From Vibrio sagamiensis NBRC 104589 (GTDB lineage: Bacteria > Pseudomonadota > Gammaproteobacteria > Enterobacterales > Vibrionaceae), in assembly GCF_007990935.1 (NCBI RefSeq), contig NZ_BJXJ01000032.1, positions 1-49,012 on the forward strand: a stretch of DNA of 49,012 bases, in the 5' to 3' direction. Both the position numbers and the translations under genes were made by a program. The notes under the pieces were generated by a model. It was not told where the DNA came from and ran no database searches. It worked only from the letters and a program-made list of their open reading frames with translations. This document shows, in pieces, positions 17,425 to 27,209 of the stretch (positions are counted from its first letter, which is position 1; every line of letters starts with the position of its first letter).

Positions 17425-18057
17425 ATGGTTCTAGGTAAACCTCAAACCGATCCAACATTAGAGTGGTTTCTTTCACACTGTCATATTCATAAGTACCCAT
17501 CAAAAAGCACGCTAATTCATGCGGGCGAGAAAGCGGAAACTTTGTACTACATAGTCAAAGGTTCTGTTGCTGTGCTTATTAAAGACGAAGAAGGCAAAGA
17601 AATGATCCTTTCTTACCTTAACCAAGGCGACTTTATTGGTGAGTTGGGCTTATTTGAAGAAGATCAAGAGCGTACAGCTTGGGTTCGAGCTAAGTCTCCT
17701 TGTGAAGTGGCTGAGATTTCATTTAAGAAATTCCGTCAGCTCATCCAAGTCAATCCAGATATTCTGATGCGTCTTTCTGCACAAATGGCACGACGTCTTC
17801 AGGTTACTAGCCAAAAAGTGGGTGACCTTGCTTTCCTAGATGTGACGGGGCGTATCGCTCAAACGCTTCTTAACCTTGCGAAACAACCCGATGCGATGAC
17901 GCACCCCGACGGCATGCAAATTAAGATCACACGTCAAGAAATCGGTCAAATCGTTGGCTGTTCTCGTGAAACAGTTGGTCGTATCCTGAAAATGCTAGAA
18001 GAACAAAATCTGATTTCCGCCCACGGTAAGACTATCGTAGTTTACGGAACTCGTTAA
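17425..18057 (+). CDS. crp: cAMP receptor protein (CRP)
   Basis: The global cAMP-dependent transcription factor; in vibrios it controls carbon use, competence and virulence traits. The 210-residue product has the cyclic-nucleotide-binding domain (about 20-110, with FIGELGLFE and the ERTAWVRAK phosphate cassette), the C-helix [11 protein letters not shown], and a C-terminal helix-turn-helix whose recognition region [18 protein letters not shown] reads the same as the E. coli one as I remember it, so its DNA target should be the same TGTGA-N6-TCACA. GAGG precedes the ATG. Confidence 0.98.
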   Translation: MVLGKPQTDPTLEWFLSHCHIHKYPSKSTLIHAGEKAETLYYIVKGSVAVLIKDEEGKEMILSYLNQGDFIGELGLFEEDQERTAWVRAKSPCEVAEISFKKFRQLIQVNPDILMRLSAQMARRLQVTSQKVGDLAFLDVTGRIAQTLLNLAKQPDAMTHPDGMQIKITRQEIGQIVGCSRETVGRILKMLEEQNLISAHGKTIVVYGTR

Positions 18058-18080
18058 TTCATTCGAGTAAAGTGCTAAAT

Positions 18081-18115
18081 AAAATAAAAGCCACTACATC
18101 AGTGGCTTTTATTTT
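18081..18115. terminator. Bidirectional terminator between crp and the DUF1338 gene
   Basis: AAAATAAAAGCCACT (18081-18095) and AGTGGCTTTTATTTT (18101-18115) form a perfect 15-bp stem with a five-base loop. The T-rich right arm serves crp on the plus strand, and the A-rich left arm gives T residues on the minus strand for the convergent DUF1338 gene. Confidence 0.9.
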
Positions 18116-18159
18116 ATATTGATTAAGACGTTGATGTCTTACTAAGATGTAGGTATTCA

Positions 18160-18966
18160 CTAATCTAAGTGTGTACTGCTGTCGGTACTCTCAAATATTT
18201 TATCTGCTGAGGCTGCAACAAACCCCGGGTACAATTTTCCATTTTCCATTGGATAGCGCTTGGCAAACTCATAAAACCCCCCTGGAACCAGCTCAGTACC
18301 GTCGATGAATGTCACAGGGACCTTGTCAGCCATCGTTGATGATTGCTCTAAAAGGACAGCTGGCGTGCCTTTTACTTCACCGCCACTCTCATTAATAATA
18401 AAGCCCGACTGACGTAAATAATCATTCACTTGCTGAACTTCGTGATACTGACTCAGTTGATTGACACTTACAGTAAAATGATTGGCGCCATAGCCATGAG
18501 CGGCTAACCAAGAAGCATATTCACTTTCCTGTGCTAACACTTTAAAGTCTTCATAGCTCAGATCCCACAAGCGACCTCCGTAGAGAAAATCATGCTGGGC
18601 CACTTTAGCTACATCAACCTGTTCAACCAGTTTATGAACAATTGTTTGTAATTGTTCAGAACAATCATTAACCTTCAATTCACTAATAAACACCTTTGGT
18701 TGCTTTGGATTTGGGTGTTCAAAATGGGTTGCAATTAACTTTTTACTTTCAAACATATAATCTCCACCAGGCAAATAGCCAACATCTAAAAATGGCTGAG
18801 CCAAGGTGGCAAGTCCTAAAGGAGCGACATCAAATGTCCGCAAAGCAATATGATCATTAATCAACGGCTCATTTTCTTGCAGAAGTTGGTGGACTTTCGC
18901 CGCGGAGGGACAAAGACGATGAATATAATCTTTCCATAAGGAATCAAATAGCACATCGGGCGTCAT
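18160..18966 (-). CDS. DUF1338 (HglS-like) putative metal-dependent dioxygenase
   Basis: A 268-residue DUF1338 protein. The family includes HglS, an Fe(II) enzyme that converts 2-oxoadipate to D-2-hydroxyglutarate in lysine catabolism, and belongs to the VOC-like fold. Candidate metal ligands are visible in order: His39 in NDHIALRTF, His163 in NHFTVSV and Glu233 in FYEFAKRYP. I chose ATG 18964-18966 because AGGAG precedes it; a longer frame would add 15 hydrophobic residues. It is the last gene after argD-astA-astD, 221 nt beyond astD. The substrate is not known; this shorter relative may act on another 2-oxo acid of amino acid breakdown. Confidence 0.82.
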   Translation of the reverse strand: MTPDVLFDSLWKDYIHRLCPSAAKVHQLLQENEPLINDHIALRTFDVAPLGLATLAQPFLDVGYLPGGDYMFESKKLIATHFEHPNPKQPKVFISELKVNDCSEQLQTIVHKLVEQVDVAKVAQHDFLYGGRLWDLSYEDFKVLAQESEYASWLAAHGYGANHFTVSVNQLSQYHEVQQVNDYLRQSGFIINESGGEVKGTPAVLLEQSSTMADKVPVTFIDGTELVPGGFYEFAKRYPMENGKLYPGFVAASADKIFESTDSSTHLD

Positions 18967-19187
18967 GATAGCTCCTGTTATCAAATAAAAGTTAAGAAAA
19001 AGACAAGCCATTGGTTTACTTCACCCTAAGGCGAAAAATGGCGATCAACCTGTGACGTTTTACTTGGCGTTATTGATTGAAGAAATGTACAACGACCGCC
19101 AATTGAAAGCAGTTGGGGGAAAGAAGATTTCTACGCTTTCAACACGCAGCCAGCCACTTCACCCCATTTTCATTACTTGTGTATATT

Positions 19188-20645
19188 CTACAGTTCGATA
19201 CCAGGGCTCAAATTAGAAGGCAGCACACACTCCTGCCCTTCCATTGACGCCATCGGATAAGCGCAATAATCCGCCGCATAATAAGCACTGGGGCGTAAGT
19301 TGCCCGAAGCCCCAGGTCCTCCAAATGGCGCATCACCACTGGCGCCCGTTAGCTGGCGATTTCGGTTAACAATACCGGCGCGGATATGGTCAACGAAATA
19401 CTGCCACTCATCATCATCGCTAGAGATCAATCCTGCAGATAAACCAAAACGAGTGTCATTGGCTAATGCTACCGCCGTTGTAAGACCATCGTAACGTACC
19501 ACTTGTAAGAGTGGACCAAAGTATTCCTCATCAGGCAATTCTGCGACGTTAGTGACATCAATGATACCAGGGGAAACAAACGCAGCTTGACCGGCTTTCG
19601 CTTCAATAAGGCTCCGCCCTCCTAGCGACTGCAAACGAGCTTGAGCTTCAAGAATATGCTGCGCGGCAGCAACTGATATTTGCGGCCCCATAAAAGGAGC
19701 AGGCTCTGCGAAAGGTTGATCAACTTTAATGTTCGCCGTCGCTTGAACGAGTTTATTGATGAGCTCATCCCCTCGTTCACCAAACGGAATATATAAACGA
19801 CGCGCACAGGTACAACGTTGACCCGCACTAATAAAGGCAGATTGTATGATGGTATAAACCGTTGCATCTAAGTCATCATAATTGTCCGTGACAACCAACG
19901 GGTTATTACCCCCCATCTCTAGCGCCAACATTTTCCCTGGTTGACCAGCAAATTGACGATGTAAATGATGTCCGGTATTGGCACTGCCAGTAAACAAGAC
20001 ACCGTCGATGCCTTTTGCTTCTGCTAAAGCAATTCCCGTTTCTTTCGCTCCTTGAACTAAATTAACCACCCCTTTGGGCAAACCGACACTTTCCCACAGC
20101 TTCATAGCCAACTCACCACTCCATGGAGTTTGTTCTGAAGGCTTTAAAACCACAGTGTTACCCGCCAATAATGCAGGCACTATATGACCATTAGGTAAGT
20201 GCGCAGGGAAATTATAAGGGCCAAAAACGGCCATCACTCCCAAAGGACGATGACGCAGCACAATTTGGTTACCGCCTGCCTCTCGTGACGACTCGCCTGT
20301 TCGTTGATGGTAAGCACGGATTGAGATAGCAATTTTTCCCGCCATCGCAGCGGCTTCTGTGCGAGTTTCCCACAAAGGCTTACCCGTTTCTTTCGCAATC
20401 ACTTCAGCAATCTGTTCGCTGTGCTCTTTTACTTTTTCAGCAAATGCCAACACTATCGCTTCACGTTCACAGAATGGACGCTTTTTCCACTCTAAAAATG
20501 CTTCGCGAGCGGCAGCAACAGCTTGTTCAACTTGCGATTCTGTGGCGCTATGACCTTGCCAGATCACCTCTTGATTATACGGGGATAGAGAGGAGAAGTG
20601 CTCTCCCTCACCCTGCACCCATTCGCCTGCAATCCAATGTGTCAT
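19188..20645 (-). CDS. astD: N-succinylglutamate 5-semialdehyde dehydrogenase
   Basis: AstD oxidises N-succinylglutamate semialdehyde to N-succinylglutamate with NAD+ in the arginine succinyltransferase (AST) pathway. The 485-residue protein is a complete aldehyde dehydrogenase: [14 protein letters not shown] at 141-154, the general base Glu243 in [10 protein letters not shown], the nucleophile Cys278 in GQRCTCARR and the [10 protein letters not shown] motif. It lies 28 nt after astA in the order argD/astC-astA-astD. astB and astE are not in the window. No terminator is seen between it and the DUF1338 gene. Confidence 0.95.
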   Translation of the reverse strand: MTHWIAGEWVQGEGEHFSSLSPYNQEVIWQGHSATESQVEQAVAAAREAFLEWKKRPFCEREAIVLAFAEKVKEHSEQIAEVIAKETGKPLWETRTEAAAMAGKIAISIRAYHQRTGESSREAGGNQIVLRHRPLGVMAVFGPYNFPAHLPNGHIVPALLAGNTVVLKPSEQTPWSGELAMKLWESVGLPKGVVNLVQGAKETGIALAEAKGIDGVLFTGSANTGHHLHRQFAGQPGKMLALEMGGNNPLVVTDNYDDLDATVYTIIQSAFISAGQRCTCARRLYIPFGERGDELINKLVQATANIKVDQPFAEPAPFMGPQISVAAAQHILEAQARLQSLGGRSLIEAKAGQAAFVSPGIIDVTNVAELPDEEYFGPLLQVVRYDGLTTAVALANDTRFGLSAGLISSDDDEWQYFVDHIRAGIVNRNRQLTGASGDAPFGGPGASGNLRPSAYYAADYCAYPMASMEGQECVLPSNLSPGIEL

Positions 20646-20673
20646 GCGTTTTATCCTTACATTCTTTGTTCAA

Positions 20674-21693
20674 TTACTGAGGTAGAAAGCGGACAGAGTC
20701 CCCTTCTTTGACCATCAATGCGGCAGCAACTTCTGAGGAAATAATCACGGTCTCGCTCTCCGTGTCGAACACCGCTTTGGCCGCTGTTGCTCGAAAGTTC
20801 TCAAACGATGTATTCGCGATCAAGAAATCTTTGCTACTGGCATGTTCAGATATCTGCACCCGTGCACGATAAGAATGACGTACCGATTCAATATTGCGTC
20901 TATCACACTCCATGGTTGGACCACCGTCGAAAATATCAACGTAGCCGCGATTGGTAAAACCTTCGTGCTCTAATAGTTTCAACGCAGGGCGCGTATTATC
21001 GTGTACTTTACCGATAACCGCTTGGGCCTCAGGGCTGAGTAAGTTGATATAAATCGGGAGCTTAGGCATCAAGTCTGCAATAAAGCCTTTTTTACCTATC
21101 CCTGTTAGATAATCGGCTAAAGTAAAGTCAATCGAGAAAAAATGCTCTTGCAACCACTGCCAAAAAGGGGAGTTACCGTCTTTATCAGAAACGCCACGCA
21201 TTTCGGCAAAAATCGTGTCGGAAAACCGTTCGGGATGCTCAGCCATCATGAGAAAACGACATTTAGACATTAAACGTCCATTTAACCCCTGGCGGAACTT
21301 TTCACGAAGAAAAAGCGTACAAATTTCGCTATTACCTGTGTAGTTATTACCGAAAGTCAGAAGCTTTACGACATTATTGACCCCCAATTTCGGTGAAGAG
21401 TGAACAACCTTGCTGATATGATAAGAGTAAAAAGGCACATCCCATCCGATTGATGCTTCAATCCCTGTCGTACCTGCGACTTCACCCGTGTCAGAATCCA
21501 CGCCAACCATCAAATAGCCTTCGTCTCCTGCTTCTTTTACATCAAGCTTGGAAAAGCTATATTCCGAGTGTTTAATGCGGTTGGTTAATAGTTCTTCATT
21601 AACCGGCAGAGAAGTAAAACCAAATCCCGATTCTACAGCACAAGTGTGTAGAGCTTCGTAATCTGACATTGCAATAGGGCGAACAACTAGCAT
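20674..21693 (-). CDS. astA: Arginine N-succinyltransferase
   Basis: AstA catalyses the first AST step, succinyl-CoA plus L-arginine to N2-succinylarginine. The 339-residue product (about 344 in E. coli) begins MLVVRPIAMSDYEALHTCA and contains the family segment DKDGNSPFWQWLQEHFFSID and the YVDIFDGGPTMEC loop. I chose ATG 21691-21693 because GGAGGG lies at good spacing; the longer frame would add seven residues. It follows argD by 104 nt, a spacer with a strong hairpin. The product is cytoplasmic. Confidence 0.95.
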   Translation of the reverse strand: MLVVRPIAMSDYEALHTCAVESGFGFTSLPVNEELLTNRIKHSEYSFSKLDVKEAGDEGYLMVGVDSDTGEVAGTTGIEASIGWDVPFYSYHISKVVHSSPKLGVNNVVKLLTFGNNYTGNSEICTLFLREKFRQGLNGRLMSKCRFLMMAEHPERFSDTIFAEMRGVSDKDGNSPFWQWLQEHFFSIDFTLADYLTGIGKKGFIADLMPKLPIYINLLSPEAQAVIGKVHDNTRPALKLLEHEGFTNRGYVDIFDGGPTMECDRRNIESVRHSYRARVQISEHASSKDFLIANTSFENFRATAAKAVFDTESETVIISSEVAAALMVKEGDSVRFLPQ

Positions 21694-21742
21694 CAATATT
21701 CCCTCCAGATGCAAAAAATCCTAACGATATTGTAGGAACAGT

Positions 21743-21770
21743 CCCTCCATCATCAATCCTTGATGGAGGG
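21743..21770 (-). promoter_or_regulatory. Hairpin between argD/astC and astA
   Basis: CCCTCCATCA (21743-21752) and TGATGGAGGG (21761-21770) form a perfect 10-bp stem with an eight-base loop, 27 nt after the argD stop. On the minus strand no T-run follows, so it should not terminate efficiently. A role in mRNA stability or in setting the ratio of ArgD to AstA is plausible. Confidence 0.55.
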
Positions 21771-21797
21771 TTTTCGCTTGATAAACTGATAGCGCGC

Positions 21798-23009
21798 TTA
21801 AACAAGTGTAGCGATAGCTTTATCCAGTTTTTCCAAGCCTTGTTCAATTTCTTGTTGTGTAATAACGAGTGAAGGAGTGAAACGAACGACATTGGCACCC
21901 GCAACTAATACCATCAGGCCTTGTTTACCAGCGGCAACCAAGATATCTCGTGCACGCCCCTGCCATTCTTCATTCAAAGCCGCACCAAGCAGTAAACCTT
22001 TACCGCGAATTTCAGCAAAGAGTTGATACTTCGCATTGATTTTCTCTAAACCTTCGCGAAACATACTTTCACGTTCCAACACACCAGCTAGGACTTCGGA
22101 TTTGGCAATTTCTTCAACCACCGCTTCTGCCACCGCACAAGCTAATGGATTACCGCCGTAAGTTGAACCATGGGTGCCTACTTTCATGTGCTCAGCCAGT
22201 TTTGCAGTCGTTAACATAGCACCAATAGGGAAACCACCTCCTAGTGATTTCGCTGTGCTTAGAATGTCTGGTGTAATGCCCAAACCTTGGTATGCGTAGA
22301 AATGCCCCGTACGACCGTTACCCGTCTGAACTTCATCGAAAATCAGCAATGCGTTGTGTTTGTCGCATAATTCACGCACTGCTTGAGTAAATTCAGGTGT
22401 GGGTGGAATAATGCCACCCTCCCCCTGAAGAGGTTCCATCATGACCGCACACGTGCGATCAGACATATGCGCTTGCAGTGCTTCGATATCATTGTAAGGG
22501 AGGTGGGTTACGTCACCTGGTTTAGGACCAAAGCCGTCGGAATAAGCCGCTTGACCACCGACAGTAACAGTGAAGAAGGTACGGCCATGGAAACCTTGAG
22601 TAAAAGCGATAATTTCAGACTTTTTAGGACCGTGAACATCTGCAGCGTAACGACGTGCCAGTTTCAGTGCGGCTTCATTCGCTTCTGCGCCAGAGTTAGC
22701 AAAGAAAACTCGCTCTGCAAAACTGATTTCCGTTAACTTTTTAGCGAGCCTTAAAGCGGGCTCGTTGGTCATCACATTACTGAGATGCCAGAGCTTGTTT
22801 CCTTGCTCGGTCAATGCGTTGACCATTACAGGATGACAATGCCCAAGACAGCTCACCGCAATGCCACCAGCAAAGTCGATGTATTCATTACCATCTTGAT
22901 CCCAAATACGTGAGCCTTGACCTTTTACCGGAATCATTTCCATTGGGTTATAACAAGGCACCATCACGTCATTGAATAAGCCACGCTCTACTTTATTTTC
23001 CACTGTCAT
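21798..23009 (-). CDS. argD: Acetylornithine/succinylornithine aminotransferase
   Basis: A 403-residue class III PLP aminotransferase of the ArgD/AstC type. It can serve arginine synthesis (N-acetylornithine) and arginine breakdown (N-succinylornithine). The PLP lysine is Lys254 in [14 protein letters not shown], with Asp225 in [13 protein letters not shown] and the [15 protein letters not shown] phosphate-binding segment. ATG 23007-23009 has AAGGA and matches the family; the longer frame adds nine residues. Its place directly before astA and astD suggests the AstC role, while its place beside pabA resembles argD in E. coli; it may do both. Confidence 0.93.
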   Translation of the reverse strand: MTVENKVERGLFNDVMVPCYNPMEMIPVKGQGSRIWDQDGNEYIDFAGGIAVSCLGHCHPVMVNALTEQGNKLWHLSNVMTNEPALRLAKKLTEISFAERVFFANSGAEANEAALKLARRYAADVHGPKKSEIIAFTQGFHGRTFFTVTVGGQAAYSDGFGPKPGDVTHLPYNDIEALQAHMSDRTCAVMMEPLQGEGGIIPPTPEFTQAVRELCDKHNALLIFDEVQTGNGRTGHFYAYQGLGITPDILSTAKSLGGGFPIGAMLTTAKLAEHMKVGTHGSTYGGNPLACAVAEAVVEEIAKSEVLAGVLERESMFREGLEKINAKYQLFAEIRGKGLLLGAALNEEWQGRARDILVAAGKQGLMVLVAGANVVRFTPSLVITQQEIEQGLEKLDKAIATLV

Positions 23010-23105
23010 TGCACATTCCTTCTTGATACGGCACACCGAGTAGATAAGTACACTTACTTAGCCACTTCACTAGCAAAGAATATATTGCCTATATGCTACC
23101 ACGGC

Positions 23106-23135
23106 ATTGTATTTACATTTAATTAACTATTTCAA
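23106..23135 (-). promoter_or_regulatory. Candidate sigma-70 promoter of the argD-ast genes
   Basis: On the minus strand TTGAAA (23130-23135), 18 nt, then TACAAT (23106-23111), about 97 nt before the argD ATG. The surrounding AT-rich stretch has no convincing ArgR box, though I looked for TGAAT/ATTCA pairs. Confidence 0.5.
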
Positions 23136-23417
23136 CGGTGATTTATAATATTAAAAAAACAACCACCCTATCCCAAAGCAACAATAATGACTATTTATGC
23201 AATACAACACGTGATTAGTGAAGCAATTTTTAAGCAAGTCTGTATAAATCTTAGCGCTTACTAGAGCGACATGATGATTTTTACAGTAGTTTTGACTCAG
23301 TTTTATAGACAGGTAAGGAGTTTGAAGTGAGAAACCAAATACAATAGGAACGAATAGTTTTGCATTCTCTCTAGCAGGCAATAAATATGAAAAAATTGTT
23401 AAGAAAAGTGATCGAGA
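23136..23417. other. Gene-free part of the argD-pabA spacer
   Basis: The spacer between argD and pabA is 408 nt (23010-23417). Apart from the promoter candidate I see no supported gene. A 76-codon minus-strand open frame (23151-23381) has unlikely composition and no homology I recognise. No clear pabA terminator with a T-run is present. Confidence 0.6.
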
Positions 23418-24005
23418 TCAGATAGCAGTGCGTTTGAGAAAGTTAGCTAACATCTCATGCCCTTGCTCCGTTTTGATCGATTCAGGGTGGAACTGAACAG
23501 CATCAATCGGCAAAAACTTATGCTGATACCCCATAATTTCATCTTTACTGCCATCTGGATATTCCGTCCAAGCTGTCACCTCAAGTTGGTCAGGAAATGT
23601 ACTTTCCTTAACAATCAGTGAATGATAGCGTGTCACAGTAAGAGGGTTCTGAAGGTTGTTAAACACACTCTGGCCATTATGTCGAATACGAGAAGTTTTA
23701 CCGTGCATCACTTGACGAGCTCTTACTACTTCTCCGCCAAACACTTGTGCGATCGCTTGATGCCCTAAGCACACTCCGAGAATGGGTAGCTTACCAGCAA
23801 AATATTTAATCGCCGCGAGTGAAATGCCCGCTTCGTCAGGCGTACCTGGCCCTGGAGAAATAACAAGATGGGTTGGATTAAGCTCTTCAATCCCTTGGAT
23901 ATCGATTTCATCGTTACGTACAACCTTAACTTCCGCTCCAAGCTCACAAAAGTATTGATATAGGTTGTAAGTAAAAGAGTCGTAGTTATCGATGATCAGC
24001 AACAT
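23418..24005 (-). CDS. pabA: Aminodeoxychorismate synthase, glutamine amidotransferase component
   Basis: PabA hydrolyses glutamine and passes ammonia to PabB to make 4-amino-4-deoxychorismate for folate. The 195-residue class I glutamine amidotransferase has the oxyanion segment [11 protein letters not shown] at 50-60, the nucleophile Cys79 in GVCLGHQ, and the His/Glu pair in QFHPES near the C-terminus. Proteins of this family may also serve anthranilate synthase, but the position beside argD matches pabA of E. coli and vibrios. The ATG is at 24003-24005. Confidence 0.93.
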   Translation of the reverse strand: MLLIIDNYDSFTYNLYQYFCELGAEVKVVRNDEIDIQGIEELNPTHLVISPGPGTPDEAGISLAAIKYFAGKLPILGVCLGHQAIAQVFGGEVVRARQVMHGKTSRIRHNGQSVFNNLQNPLTVTRYHSLIVKESTFPDQLEVTAWTEYPDGSKDEIMGYQHKFLPIDAVQFHPESIKTEQGHEMLANFLKRTAI

Positions 24006-24128
24006 AAAGCGTCACTTGCTCCTATCCATTTTTTGTCCGTTTAACCTAAGCTGTCGCACAAGGCCATTAAGGGCGGTATTTTGCAACACAACACAAGAAA
24101 GGCAAGCATTTATACCCCTGTTGATAGT

Positions 24129-24154
24129 AAAAAAGACCAGTCTCAGCTGGTCTT
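24129..24154 (-). terminator. Rho-independent terminator of xds
   Basis: AAGACCAG (24133-24140) pairs with CTGGTCTT (24147-24154) around TCTCAG. The minus strand continues with six T residues. It lies 34 nt after the nuclease stop codon and isolates it from pabA. Confidence 0.88.
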
Positions 24155-24188
24155 ATTTATTGTATCGTAGTAATCAGTGTTAACGGAA

Positions 24189-26885
24189 TTAGAATCGTCG
24201 ACGTAAGAAGCCGAGCCCGAGTAGCATCATTAGAGCACCAAAACCTAATGAACCCGCATTTCGTTTAGGCTTTTCTGCATCAGTACTGCCTTCTGCAGAA
24301 CCTGCGCCAGAATCCGTACCCTCCTCTTCTGAGCCAGTTTCATCATCAGGAAAATCTATTGCGATCAAAACCGGATCATGATCAGATGCTGAGAAAACAT
24401 CTTTATACTTCGCCATATCACCCGTGTATTGCCCACTGTATTCAAACAAGTTACTTTCGAGAGAGTTAATATGCCAGTCTTCAATTTCGACCACCTTTTT
24501 TGCAAGGCTCTCACTCGCCAGTGCATGATCTAGATTACCGAGTTCACCAGAAAACGTGTATGAGAACGTCTTAGTACTGTGCAGTAAAGTATTCAAGTTA
24601 CGGTAGCCATAACCTTGATGAATTTGGCTTTTTTCAGTTTGAAGCTCACCACCATCTAGCGTGGTGTAAGCCGCTGTATAAATATCCCGAGCATATTTTT
24701 CTTTCGAGTAGTCCGTGAGAGTGAGAAGAGGGTCTTCCATTCCGTAAGCATTGAGATCGCCAATGATTAAGACATCACCATCAACCTCTCGCAATGCCTC
24801 GCCCACAGCTTGTGCCGCAGAGACACGGAAGTTATTACAGTTTCCTTGCAAGTCGTCTGGTCCTGATTTGCCAACATCCGCAATCCACTCTTCAATGCAG
24901 TTTGATCCTTTCGATTTAAAATGATTGACAACAACCGATAAATCTTCACCTGTCTCTTTGACAGTAAAGGTTTGCAGTAAGCTGTGACGCTGATATTTGT
25001 CATAAGCTGGATTTCCTTCACCGTCACTCTCACGGGTAATGGTATTTGCTGCAACATGTTGCTCTGGTGTGGCGATCACTCTCGCGGCTTTTTTAGGCAC
25101 AACAGTGTTAGCACGGTATAGCAACGCCACCGTTATTGCGTCACCACCAAAATAAGTACCTTGGTATTTATCGCGATCCTCAATTTCCACAAAAGTGTAG
25201 TGATCTTGACTCTGCTCGATCTCCGCATTCAGAGCATCGACCAAGTCTTTCAACGCACTATTGGGGCCAAAACCATTATTCTCCACTTCCATCAAACCAA
25301 TGATGTCGGCATCCATTAAGTTGATTGCCTTAACAATTTTCGCTTTCTGGAGTAAAAAGTCGTCCAAGCTTTTTGCACCACGGTTATCTCCCGTTGGATT
25401 TGGCTCGCCACTATTAGCAACCGATGTGAAGTAATTTAATACGTTAAAGCTTGCAATGCGTAAATCTGCCTCTGTAATTTCAGGGGCTTCTTTGCGCGCC
25501 ACATCGAACTCCGCATCAGAGGTTACGAAATTAGAGCTATCTACTTCATTGGTTACAATCAGTCTATAATCGTTGTGACTGTAGGAAATCACCCCTTGAA
25601 GACCTTCAACTCTTGAACCAAGACGAATATGCTGTTCAGAAGATCCATCCTGATTAATATCTTTAGAGAAGTCAGGATAGTATGGAATTTTCCCATCTGG
25701 CGCTTTGTTATCCGACTCTATATACATCAGGCTCTCAGCATTGTGTTTGGCTTGTGCGAGTGCCGCTTTGCTCTCAGCAGGATATAACTGAGTTGGCTTA
25801 AACAATGGTGCTTGATACGACACCACCATGTTGTTACGTTTTGGCCCATAATCGAACGAAAAGTTACGTGTAACAAAAAGCTCACTCGAAGCCTTTAATT
25901 CCACTTGCATGCCTTCGTAACGTTCTAGAACGTCACGCAGTGTCTCATTCGGCTCGATAATCAAACTTGTCACTAATGGTGCTGCTGAGGTGCCAGTCTT
26001 TACATAGCTGTTACTATCAGAAGCTAATTGAGTATTGTTATAGTACTCCTGTACTTTTCCTTTTACGCAGACCACATCACCCGGAGTTAACTTAGTTTCC
26101 GCAGCTCCTGTATAAACAAATAGCCCCTCAGATGTCTTAGCGTTATGGTCATTATCTAGAGCTTGTATATAAAAGCCCTTGGTTAAACCCGTGGTGACCG
26201 CGGTGACAACTCCTGTAACAAAATGATCATCAACAGAGACATAAGGATAGCCATCAACCAATGGGGAGCTTTCACCTTCCCCTTGGATATCATGTATTGA
26301 GGTAAAATTAGGTGAGTGACCATTATCCTTACATTCAAATGGCTCGATCGGCTCAGCAAGATTGAATAACCCTAAGCCGTCAACCGTATCTTTTTTTAGT
26401 CTCGTCCATTGTGATGCTTGATATGTTACAGAAGGAGCAGCCCCGTCAAGGTTGCGAACTAATGTCACGTCTTGAGCAAGATCAATATCTCCCATCACAC
26501 CGATGATGTCATGGACTGCGCCATTTTTAAGTAATGCAATGGGATCATCACCATTAAAATTTGCAACGTTTTTATCAGTTTTATCGGCCACTGATTTAAT
26601 GGTATTGCTTGCATCACCGTGAGCCAATACATATACCTGCTTGGCTTGCAGTGTCACCTCACTTAAGTCAAGTTTGCTCCCCCATACACCACCTCCATTA
26701 GATGATTTAGCCAACTCATAACCACTGAGGTTGACGGCCGTGTCACCTGTATTAGCAATTTCTACGGCTTTGTTAAATTTTCCGCCTTCTACGTATTGAG
26801 AAAGAATAATGTCAGCATGAGTATTAGCACTTAATACACTGGAGACCACCAGTGCAATTAAAGAGGGTTTGATTAACGTGTCCAT
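24189..26885 (-). CDS. xds: Secreted DNA nuclease, ExeM/NucH family, with GlyGly-CTERM-like tail (Xds-like)
   Basis: An 898-residue extracellular nuclease. In order: signal peptide (about 1-24, ending THA), a lamin-tail domain (about 25-130), an OB-fold segment (about 215-300), an endonuclease/exonuclease/phosphatase domain (about 470-845), and a C-terminal sorting tail. Catalytic motifs are FNVLNYF, MEVENNGFG, NHFKSKG, GDLNAYGMEDP and SDHDPV. The tail reads AGSLGFGALMMLLGLGFLRRRF: a small-residue motif, a hydrophobic helix and a basic end, as in GlyGly-CTERM proteins trimmed by rhombosortase and exported by type II secretion. In V. cholerae, Xds sits in the same place beside pabA-argD and degrades extracellular DNA for phosphate supply and biofilm or NET escape. 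It stands alone, with its own terminator. Confidence 0.88.
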   Translation of the reverse strand: MDTLIKPSLIALVVSSVLSANTHADIILSQYVEGGKFNKAVEIANTGDTAVNLSGYELAKSSNGGGVWGSKLDLSEVTLQAKQVYVLAHGDASNTIKSVADKTDKNVANFNGDDPIALLKNGAVHDIIGVMGDIDLAQDVTLVRNLDGAAPSVTYQASQWTRLKKDTVDGLGLFNLAEPIEPFECKDNGHSPNFTSIHDIQGEGESSPLVDGYPYVSVDDHFVTGVVTAVTTGLTKGFYIQALDNDHNAKTSEGLFVYTGAAETKLTPGDVVCVKGKVQEYYNNTQLASDSNSYVKTGTSAAPLVTSLIIEPNETLRDVLERYEGMQVELKASSELFVTRNFSFDYGPKRNNMVVSYQAPLFKPTQLYPAESKAALAQAKHNAESLMYIESDNKAPDGKIPYYPDFSKDINQDGSSEQHIRLGSRVEGLQGVISYSHNDYRLIVTNEVDSSNFVTSDAEFDVARKEAPEITEADLRIASFNVLNYFTSVANSGEPNPTGDNRGAKSLDDFLLQKAKIVKAINLMDADIIGLMEVENNGFGPNSALKDLVDALNAEIEQSQDHYTFVEIEDRDKYQGTYFGGDAITVALLYRANTVVPKKAARVIATPEQHVAANTITRESDGEGNPAYDKYQRHSLLQTFTVKETGEDLSVVVNHFKSKGSNCIEEWIADVGKSGPDDLQGNCNNFRVSAAQAVGEALREVDGDVLIIGDLNAYGMEDPLLTLTDYSKEKYARDIYTAAYTTLDGGELQTEKSQIHQGYGYRNLNTLLHSTKTFSYTFSGELGNLDHALASESLAKKVVEIEDWHINSLESNLFEYSGQYTGDMAKYKDVFSASDHDPVLIAIDFPDDETGSEEEGTDSGAGSAEGSTDAEKPKRNAGSLGFGALMMLLGLGFLRRRF

Positions 26886-26987
26886 GGATTTACCTAGTTG
26901 TTATTGGAGATAAAACAGTCTTACTTCGACTGATGGCGAACACTATCGGACTTATTTACCAAACAGATAAGAATGAGCATTGATATT

Positions 26988-27003
26988 CATGACAAAAGTC
27001 ACA
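26988..27003 (-). promoter_or_regulatory. Candidate CRP site upstream of xds
   Basis: On the minus strand TGTGA-CTTTTG-TCATG has a perfect left half and two mismatches in the right half of the CRP consensus, with AT-rich flanks. It is centred about 110 nt before the xds ATG. No convincing -35/-10 pair was found downstream of it. Confidence 0.4.
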
Positions 27004-27209
27004 AATTAAATCTAAAATTGAGACCAAAATGGGAGGTTTTATAAGAAAAAAAAGTAAGCATTCATAACATACTGAAATAAAAGAAATAAGAATGACATTC
27101 GATATGAGAATCTGAACTTCTTACAATGCCGCAGGAACGAGTAAAACAGAGGGGAGGGCACAAATAGAGGGAGGTAACAAATAGATTTGTGCTCTCAAGG
27201 AGACTCGAT
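27004..27209. other. Central part of the xds-trpS spacer
   Basis: The spacer is 411 nt (26886-27296). Its middle is AT-rich with purine-rich runs (AGAGGGGAGGG, AGAGGGAGG). GAGGGCACAAAT (27154-27165) can pair with ATTTGTGCTCTC (27185-27196), a 12-bp stem with one G-U pair and a 19-nt loop, directly followed by a strong plus-strand Shine-Dalgarno. Otherwise no gene is seen. Confidence 0.5.

Noticed and set aside
23010..23160. ArgR box upstream of argD
   Set aside because: I searched for TGAAT/ATTCA pairs in the spacer and found only poor partial matches.
23151..23381. 76-codon minus-strand open frame in the argD-pabA spacer
   Set aside because: Unusual composition, no recognisable homology and no good ribosome binding site; it lies in an AT-rich promoter region.
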